39,306 nucleotides of DNA from an uncultured Lachnospiraceae bacterium (GTDB lineage: Bacteria > Bacillota > Clostridia > Lachnospirales > Lachnospiraceae), in the NCBI GenBank assembly GCA_947382625.1, contig CANDAG010000033.1:1-39306 (forward strand), read 5' to 3'. The notes below the pieces were generated by a model that ran no database searches, was not told where the DNA came from, and saw only the letters and a list, made by a program, of their open reading frames with translations. Of this stretch, positions 33,195 through 39,306 are shown in pieces. The first letter of the stretch is position 1; the number at the start of each line of letters is the position of its first letter. The position numbers were made by a program, and so were the translations under genes.

Positions 33195-34187
33195 TCAATC
33201 TTCTCTGTATCCGGCAAGAAACTCCACAAACTTACCTGTCCCTACCGCTACGGCCGTCATGGGATCCTCCGCCGTCATGGTATTGATGCCTGTCTTCTCG
33301 GAGATCAGATTCTCCAGACCTCTTAAAAGGCTCCCTCCTCCTGTCAGCACGATCCCTCTGTCCGCAATATCAGCGGCAAGCTCAGGCGGCGTCTTTTCAA
33401 GGACGCTGTGTATGGTTTCTATGATCTGGGCAGTAGCCTCCTTCAGTGCTTCCTCTGTCTCCTCCGAGGATACCTTTACGGTTTTGGGGAGTCCGGTTAC
33501 GAGGTTTCGCCCTCTTACATCCATATAATCAACTTCCGGGCGCTTAAAGGCCGAGCCGATCTTGATCTTGATATCCTCTGCCGTTCTCTCGCCGATCAAA
33601 AGGTTGTGCTTCTTACGCATGTAGCGTACCAGGGCTTCATCAAAATCATCCCCTGCGATCTTAATGGAGGCGCTGACAACAGTTCCTCCCAGGGAGATCA
33701 CTGCAATATCAGAGGTCCCGCCTCCGATATCAACGATCATGTTCCCGCAAGGCTTTGAAATATCAATCCCTGCCCCGATGGCAGCTGCGATCGGTTCCTC
33801 TATAATGGAAACCTCCCTGGCCCCTGACTGAAGAGTAGCATCCTCTACCGCCTTCTTCTCCACCTCTGTTACACCGCTGGGAACGCATACCGCAATCCGC
33901 GGCTTCCGGAAGGTTTTCTTTCCAAGCGCCTTCTGGATGAAATATTTCATCATCTGCTCTGTCACTTTGTAATCGGAAATAACTCCCTGACGCAAAGGAC
34001 GGACAGCTACTATATTTCCGGGAGTCCTTCCAAGCATCAGCCTGGCATCCTCCCCAATTGCCTTAATCTTATTGGTGTCTCTATCAAAAGCTACAACTGA
34101 GGGCTCCTTGAGGACTACTCCCCTGCCCCTGATGTAAACTAAAATGCTGGCGGTTCCCAAATCAATTCCGATATCTGTGTACTGCAT
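33195..34187 (-). CDS. mbl: MreB/Mbl-family rod-shape actin homologue
   Basis: A 330-residue bacterial actin. Phosphate-1 IGIDLGTASILVY, connecting regions EEPIAAAIGAGIDI and phosphate-2 MIVDIGGGTSDIAVISLGG are clear; the adenosine motif is GIVLTGGGSLLRGL. It forms membrane-bound filaments that guide lateral peptidoglycan synthesis. MreB, Mbl and MreBH are hard to separate by sequence. I chose Mbl because the order mbl-flgF-flgG matches Bacillus mbl-flhO-flhP and no mreCD genes follow. A sigma-A-like promoter lies at 34277-34304. Confidence 0.88.
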   Translation of the reverse strand: MQYTDIGIDLGTASILVYIRGRGVVLKEPSVVAFDRDTNKIKAIGEDARLMLGRTPGNIVAVRPLRQGVISDYKVTEQMMKYFIQKALGKKTFRKPRIAVCVPSGVTEVEKKAVEDATLQSGAREVSIIEEPIAAAIGAGIDISKPCGNMIVDIGGGTSDIAVISLGGTVVSASIKIAGDDFDEALVRYMRKKHNLLIGERTAEDIKIKIGSAFKRPEVDYMDVRGRNLVTGLPKTVKVSSEETEEALKEATAQIIETIHSVLEKTPPELAADIADRGIVLTGGGSLLRGLENLISEKTGINTMTAEDPMTAVAVGTGKFVEFLAGYRED

Positions 34188-34276
34188 CTGCCTTGTGCCC
34201 CTTTCTTAGACTAACAACCTGATAGTATTCTCTATATTAAATTTATAATTCTCCTACAAAGACGCATATAGGAATT

Positions 34277-34304
34277 ATTATAACCCATAGAAATACATTT
34301 TCAA
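34277..34304 (-). promoter_or_regulatory. Promoter of the mbl-flgF-flgG-flgJ operon
   Basis: Minus-strand TTGAAA (34299-34304), a 16-base spacer and TATAAT (34277-34282), about 90 bases before the mbl start. Confidence 0.65.
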
Positions 34305-34326
34305 AGGGGTTTAACAAAAAATTTAT

Positions 34327-34379
34327 AAAAATGGACGCAACATTAAAAACGGGTCCTTCCGTTTCCCTGCTGCATCCAT
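34327..34379 (-). terminator. Terminator downstream of uvrA
   Basis: On the minus strand ATGGATGCA (34371-34379) pairs with TGCGTCCAT (34331-34339), enclosing an AAACGG/CCGTTT hairpin, and is followed by TTTTATAAATTTTTT. Confidence 0.75.
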
Positions 34380-34390
34380 GCTGTAATTGT

Positions 34391-37285
34391 TTATCGGTAT
34401 TTTTCTGTATTTTCTTTATACTTCTCCAACATTTTTTTGATGTACCGTCCGGTGTGGGAAGCCGGATTCATCGATACCTCCTCCGGAGTCCCGGCAGCAA
34501 CCACTTCTCCTCCCCGGTCTCCGCCGTCCGGTCCCAGGTCAATAATATAATCTGCCGTCTTGATCACATCCAGATTGTGTTCGATCACCACTACGGTATT
34601 TCCGCCGTCCGCAAGCCTGTGCAGGATTTCAACCAGCTTGTGTACGTCTGCAAAATGGAGACCCGTTGTAGGTTCATCCAGAATATAGATGGTATTTCCG
34701 GTGCTTCTTCTGCTGAGCTCAGCCGCCAGCTTGATCCTCTGGGCTTCCCCTCCTGACAGGGTGGTAGAGGGCTGTCCTAATTTTACATAAGAAAGACCCA
34801 CATCATTTAAGGTTTCGATCTTGCGCCGGATAGAGGGTACATTTTCAAAGAACCCTACCGCCTCCTCCACTGTCATATCAAGCACATCATAGATGTTCTT
34901 TCCCTTATATTTTACATCCAGCGTTTCTCTGTTATAACGTTTACCTCCGCAGACCTCGCAGGGTACATATACGTCCGGAAGGAAATGCATTTCTATTTTA
35001 AGGATCCCGTCTCCTCCGCAGGCCTCGCACCGGCCTCCCTTTACATTAAAGCTGAATCGTCCCTTCTTATATCCTCTGGCCTTTGCATCCGGGGTTCCCG
35101 CAAACAGATCCCGGATCATGTCAAATACCCCTGTATAGGTAGCCGGATTCGATCGCGGCGTTCTCCCTATCGGCGACTGGTCAATGGCGATCACCTTGTC
35201 CAGCTTTTTGATTCCTGTGATATTTTTGTGTTTTCCGGGAATTGTTCTTGCACGATTCAGGTCCCTTGCCAACCGCTTATATAATATCTCATTGACCAGC
35301 GAGCTCTTCCCCGAACCGGAAACTCCCGTGACACAGGTCAGTACCCCGGTGGGAACCTCCACCGAAATATTTTTGAGGTTGTTCTCTCTGGCTCCCGTGA
35401 TGGCCAGCCATCCTTTGGGCTTGCGTCTCGTTCCGGGAACGGGAATCTGCTTTTTGCCGCTTAAGTACTGGCCTGTAACGGACTCTTCAATCTCCATGAT
35501 TTCCTTTGCGGTTCCCTGGGCAACCACCTCGCCTCCGTGGGATCCGGCCCCCGGGCCGATATCCACTATGTGATCCGCCTCCAGCATGGTATCCTCATCA
35601 TGCTCCACCACGATCAGAGTATTCCCCAGATCCCGAAGATTCTTCAGCGTGTTTAAAAGCTTATCGTTATCCTTCTGGTGCAGTCCGATACTGGGCTCAT
35701 CCAAAATATAACATACTCCCACCAGGCCGGATCCGATCTGGGTTGCAAGCCGGATCCTCTGGGCCTCCCCGCCTGACAACGTTCCTGTTGCTCTGGCAAG
35801 GGATAAATATTCCAGGCCCACATCGATCAGGAAACCCACTCTTGCGTTGATCTCCTTGATCACCTGAGATCCTATCAGGAGCTGCTGCCTGGAAAGCTGC
35901 ATTTCCTTCATAAATCCGTGAAGATCCCGAATGGACATCGCTGTGATCTCATAGATATTTTTGTCGCTGACCGTAACTGCTAGGGACTCCTTCTTCAGTC
36001 TCATGCCGCCGCATTCCTTGCAGGGGGTGATCCGCATAAAGGTCTCATATTCCTGCTTGATCACCTCGGATCCGGTTTCTCTGTATTTCCGCTCCAGGTT
36101 CCTGATAAGTCCCTCAAAGGCCACCGGGTATACGCCCTCCCCCCGCTGTCCTTTGTAATGGACCTTTACCTCTCTGCCTCCGGTTCCATGGATCAGCATA
36201 TGATAAATATCCTCCGGCAGATCTTCCACCGGCGTATCAAGGCTGAACTGATATTCCCTGGCCAGAGCCACAAGCAGTGCATTGGTAAAGCTGCCGGAAT
36301 CTGTACAGGATTGCCACCCCATTACCTGAATGGCTCCCCCACTGATGCTTAAGGTTCTGTCCGGGATCATCAGATCCGGGTCAAATTCCATCTTATATCC
36401 AAGACCGAAGCACACCGGGCAGGCACCGTAAGGGTTATTAAAGGAGAAGCTGCGGGGTTCGATCTCGCTGATGCTGACACCACAGTCCGGGCAGGCAAAG
36501 CTCTGGCTGAAATTAATGGTTTCCCCGCCGATCACATCCACCATGAGAAGCCCTTCTGCCAACGCAAGCACACTTTCGATGGAATCCGTAAGTCTCCTCT
36601 CTATTCCCGGTCTGATCACCAGCCTGTCAACCACGATCTCAATATTATGCTTGATGTTCTTTTCCAGCTTGATCTCTTCCGTCAATTCATACAGGTTCCC
36701 GTCCACTCGCACACGGACATAACCGCTCCGCTTTGCACGGTCCAAAACCTTTGTGTGTTCTCCCTTCCGCCCCCGTACCACCGGAGCAAGAAGCTGTATT
36801 CTTGTCCCTTCCTCTAATTCCATCAGCTGATCCACCATCTGATCCACACTTTGCTTACGGATCTCTTTTCCGCAGTTGGGACAGTGAGGAATCCCGACTC
36901 TGGCATACAAAAGCCGGAAATAATCATAAATCTCCGTCACTGTTCCCACTGTAGAACGGGGATTTCTGTTGGTAGACTTCTGGTCAATGGAGATTGCCGG
37001 TGAAAGTCCTTCTATTTTATATACATTGGGCTTTTCCATCTGCCCTAAAAACTGCCGGGCATAAGAAGACAGAGATTCCATATATCTTCTCTGCCCTTCT
37101 GCATAAATAGTATCAAAGGCCAACGAAGACTTGCCTGACCCGGAAAGACCGGTCAGAACCACAAGCTCATTCCGTGGAATATCCACATCAAGATTTTTCA
37201 GGTTATGTTCGTTGGCTCCCCGTATTTTGATATACTCTCTGGGACGCATTCTCGGAATCTCTACATGCTGATCTGATAATTTCAT
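34391..37285 (-). CDS. uvrA: Excinuclease ABC subunit A
   Basis: A 964-residue UvrA dimer subunit, the damage sensor of nucleotide excision repair. It has two ABC-type ATPase modules: Walker [15 protein letters not shown] near the N-terminus and [13 protein letters not shown] in the second half. There are paired signature motifs LSGGEAQRI and Walker B stretches [11 protein letters not shown] and [11 protein letters not shown]. Zinc modules are CPNCGKE, CPDCG with CPVC, CKECGG, and CEACGGDG with CEVCGG. The start has AGGA seven bases upstream, partly formed by the uvrB stop codon region, ten bases away, so uvrB-uvrA form one transcript ended by 34327-34379. Confidence 0.98.
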   Translation of the reverse strand: MKLSDQHVEIPRMRPREYIKIRGANEHNLKNLDVDIPRNELVVLTGLSGSGKSSLAFDTIYAEGQRRYMESLSSYARQFLGQMEKPNVYKIEGLSPAISIDQKSTNRNPRSTVGTVTEIYDYFRLLYARVGIPHCPNCGKEIRKQSVDQMVDQLMELEEGTRIQLLAPVVRGRKGEHTKVLDRAKRSGYVRVRVDGNLYELTEEIKLEKNIKHNIEIVVDRLVIRPGIERRLTDSIESVLALAEGLLMVDVIGGETINFSQSFACPDCGVSISEIEPRSFSFNNPYGACPVCFGLGYKMEFDPDLMIPDRTLSISGGAIQVMGWQSCTDSGSFTNALLVALAREYQFSLDTPVEDLPEDIYHMLIHGTGGREVKVHYKGQRGEGVYPVAFEGLIRNLERKYRETGSEVIKQEYETFMRITPCKECGGMRLKKESLAVTVSDKNIYEITAMSIRDLHGFMKEMQLSRQQLLIGSQVIKEINARVGFLIDVGLEYLSLARATGTLSGGEAQRIRLATQIGSGLVGVCYILDEPSIGLHQKDNDKLLNTLKNLRDLGNTLIVVEHDEDTMLEADHIVDIGPGAGSHGGEVVAQGTAKEIMEIEESVTGQYLSGKKQIPVPGTRRKPKGWLAITGARENNLKNISVEVPTGVLTCVTGVSGSGKSSLVNEILYKRLARDLNRARTIPGKHKNITGIKKLDKVIAIDQSPIGRTPRSNPATYTGVFDMIRDLFAGTPDAKARGYKKGRFSFNVKGGRCEACGGDGILKIEMHFLPDVYVPCEVCGGKRYNRETLDVKYKGKNIYDVLDMTVEEAVGFFENVPSIRRKIETLNDVGLSYVKLGQPSTTLSGGEAQRIKLAAELSRRSTGNTIYILDEPTTGLHFADVHKLVEILHRLADGGNTVVVIEHNLDVIKTADYIIDLGPDGGDRGGEVVAAGTPEEVSMNPASHTGRYIKKMLEKYKENTEKYR

Positions 37286-37294
37286 AGGAATATC

Positions 37295-39306
37295 CTACCT
37301 TTCATCATCCTCTAATTCTCTTAATCTCACCTTCAGCTCTACCATTTTGTCCCGCAGCTCTGCTGCCGCTTCAAAGTTAAGGTCTGCTGCTGCTTTCTTC
37401 ATCTGTTTCTCAACACCTGCTATCAGCTTCTCTAATTCCTTGCGGTTCATGGATTCAGGATCCTTCTCAAACCGCAGCTCCTCTTTGGCGATCACCCTGG
37501 AGATACTGATCAGATCCCGAACTGCTTTCTTAATAGACTGGGGTGTGATATGATGCTCCTCATTATATTTTTCCTGGATCCCCCGTCGTCTGTTCGTTTC
37601 GTCAATAGCCGCCTGCATGGAATCCGTGATCTGATCCGCATACATGATCACATGCCCCTCCACATTACGGGCTGCCCGTCCAATGGTCTGGATCAGAGAT
37701 GTTTCTGACCGCAGGAAACCTTCCTTGTCCGCATCAAGGATCGCTATCAGAGAAATTTCCGGAATGTCCAGCCCCTCCCTGAGAAGATTGATCCCCACCA
37801 GTACATCGAACACGTCCAGACGCATATCCCTGATGATCTCCGCTCTTTCCAGAGTATCTATATCCGAATGGAGATATTTGACCCGTATCCCCACATCATT
37901 CATATAAGCCGTAAGATCCTCCGCCATCCGTTTCGTCAGGGTAGTCACCAGAACCTTATTGTGCTTCTCTGTTTCCTTATGGATCTCTGATACCAGATCG
38001 TCAATCTGCCCCTCTACCGGCCGCACAAAAATCTCCGGATCCAAAAGTCCGGTAGGCCGGATGATCTGTTCCGTGCGCAGCAGCTCGTGCTCCAGCTCAT
38101 AATTGGCAGGGGTAGCCGAAACAAACATCATCTGGTCAATATGCTGTTCAAACTCTTCAAAGCACAGAGGCCGGTTATCAAGCGCCGACGGCAGCCTGAA
38201 TCCATAATCCACCAGAGTCGTCTTCCTGGAGCGATCCCCTGTGAACATAGCGCCGATCTGCGGGATCGTCATATGGGATTCGTCTATAATGATCAGATAA
38301 TCATCTCCGAAATAATCCATCAGTGTGTGCGGCATGGCACCTGCCGGCATACCCGCAAGATGGCGGGAATAGTTTTCGATTCCCGAGCAGAATCCTGTCT
38401 CTCTGAGCATCTCGATATCAAAATTCGTTCTCTCCGCTATCCTCTGAGCCTCCAGCAATTTATCCTCACTCTTAAAATAGCGAACCCTTTCTTCAAGCTC
38501 TGTCTCAATATGCTTACACGCCTCATTGATCTTCTCCTGGGGCACCACATAATGAGAGGCCGGGAAAACAGCAACATGCTCCAGCACTGCATGCACCTGC
38601 CCGGAAAGCGGATCTGTTTCCGCTATACGGTCGATCTCATCCCCAAAAAATTCAACCCTGATAAGATAATCGCCGCCCTGTGCCGGGTAAATTTCCAGTA
38701 CATCGCCCCTCACCCGAAAGCATCCTCTGCCCAGATCCATATCATTTCTGTCATACTGGATATCGATCAGCTCCCGGATCACCTGATCCCGGTCCTTGGT
38801 CATCCCCGGTCTGAGTGAAACGATCATCTCCTGATAATCATCCGGGCTTCCCAATCCGTAAATGCAGGATACACTGGCCACCACGATCACATCCCTTCGC
38901 TCCGACAGGGATGCTGTTGCCGACAGACGAAGCTTATCGATCTCATCATTGATGGCCGAGTCCTTGGCAATATAGGTGTCTGAAGAAGGCACATAGGCTT
39001 CCGGCTGATAATAATCATAGTAGGACACAAAGTACTCCACCGCATTCTCAGGGAAGAACTCCTTGAACTCTCCGTACAATTGTCCAGCGAGGGTTTTATT
39101 GTGCGCAATGACCAAAGTGGGCTTGTTTAAAGCCGCTATGACATTCGCCATGGTAAATGTCTTTCCGGAACCTGTTACTCCCAGCAAAGTCTGGAATTGA
39201 TTGCCTTCCTTGAAGCCTTTGACCAAGGCTTCTATGGCTGCGGGCTGGTCACCGGTGGGTTGGTATTCAGAATGAAGTTTAAACTTTTTTTGTTCATTTT
39301 TCGCAG
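37295..39306 (-). CDS. uvrB: Excinuclease ABC subunit B, start just beyond the window
   Basis: UvrB, the helicase-like damage-verifying subunit. The frame stays open to the window edge and reads [20 protein letters not shown] before [15 protein letters not shown] (Walker A), so only a few N-terminal residues are missing; an internal TTG at 39226 is not the real start. Other motifs are the beta-hairpin [46 protein letters not shown] and QTIGRAARN. The C-terminal UVR domain ([16 protein letters not shown]) contacts UvrC. It is followed after ten bases by uvrA. Confidence 0.97.
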   Translation of the reverse strand, partial: AKNEQKKFKLHSEYQPTGDQPAAIEALVKGFKEGNQFQTLLGVTGSGKTFTMANVIAALNKPTLVIAHNKTLAGQLYGEFKEFFPENAVEYFVSYYDYYQPEAYVPSSDTYIAKDSAINDEIDKLRLSATASLSERRDVIVVASVSCIYGLGSPDDYQEMIVSLRPGMTKDRDQVIRELIDIQYDRNDMDLGRGCFRVRGDVLEIYPAQGGDYLIRVEFFGDEIDRIAETDPLSGQVHAVLEHVAVFPASHYVVPQEKINEACKHIETELEERVRYFKSEDKLLEAQRIAERTNFDIEMLRETGFCSGIENYSRHLAGMPAGAMPHTLMDYFGDDYLIIIDESHMTIPQIGAMFTGDRSRKTTLVDYGFRLPSALDNRPLCFEEFEQHIDQMMFVSATPANYELEHELLRTEQIIRPTGLLDPEIFVRPVEGQIDDLVSEIHKETEKHNKVLVTTLTKRMAEDLTAYMNDVGIRVKYLHSDIDTLERAEIIRDMRLDVFDVLVGINLLREGLDIPEISLIAILDADKEGFLRSETSLIQTIGRAARNVEGHVIMYADQITDSMQAAIDETNRRRGIQEKYNEEHHITPQSIKKAVRDLISISRVIAKEELRFEKDPESMNRKELEKLIAGVEKQMKKAAADLNFEAAAELRDKMVELKVRLRELEDDER

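Noticed and set aside
39113-39226. Internal TTG at 39226 as the uvrB start
   Set aside because: The frame continues upstream with conserved UvrB residues ([16 protein letters not shown]) to the window edge, so the true start lies outside.
1-39306. Mobile elements, CRISPR arrays, prophage or transferred island
   Set aside because: No transposase, integrase, regular repeat-spacer pattern or attachment-like direct repeats were seen, and gene order is housekeeping throughout.

Overview
The window is ordinary chromosomal DNA of a low-to-mid GC Gram-positive anaerobe, most likely a motile member of the Lachnospiraceae (Clostridia). I infer this from the gene order: an hprK-glcK-murB-rapZ-whiA-crh-like cluster, a cdaA-cdaR-glmM operon, an mbl-flgF-flgG pair as in Bacillus, AGGAGG-type ribosome binding sites, split transketolase subunits and no outer-membrane genes. 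No species is claimed. I saw no phage, insertion sequence, CRISPR array, rRNA or tRNA.

Layout, left to right. 1-1042 (minus): the two transketolase subunits, the second cut by the window edge, behind a TTGACA promoter. 1137-2650: a two-domain GNAT acetyltransferase (minus) divergent from a cyclophilin (plus). 2651-3059: a non-coding gap holding the facing terminators of the cyclophilin gene and fba. 3060-14621 (minus): class II aldolase, a lipid kinase, a Crh-like protein, whiA, rapZ, murB, a ROK glucokinase, hprK, uvrC and ftsH. This stretch joins carbon-catabolite control to cell-wall precursor synthesis and cell-division control. 14850-16466 (plus): pyrG, convergent with a short atypical flagellin (minus). 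Behind the flagellin lie a polytopic membrane protein of glycosyltransferase type, gmd and a small PAP2-like membrane protein. 21070-22227 (plus): a DUF3048 lipoprotein on its own promoter.

22329-30983 (minus): recD2, comF, yvyF-like, two unrecognised membrane proteins, cdaA, cdaR, glmM and a canonical HPr. This layout couples c-di-AMP synthesis, amino-sugar synthesis and PTS phosphotransfer. 31156-34187 (minus): mbl, flgF, flgG and a single-domain FlgJ, ended by a terminator. 34391-39306 (minus): uvrA and uvrB, the latter open at the window edge, so uvrA, uvrB and uvrC all lie in this window, with uvrC about 22 kb from the other two.

The points most worth following are these. There are two HPr-family proteins: one with Glu at position 15 near hprK, and one with His15 in the glmM operon whose Ser46 surroundings are altered. 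A flagellin lacking much of its terminal D0 helices sits beside gmd and a membrane glycosyltransferase-like gene. Two unknown membrane proteins precede cdaA. Intergenic hairpins of the same design recur, and the tandem pair shows compensatory changes. I did not find a wholly new multi-gene system; most of the window is conserved housekeeping.
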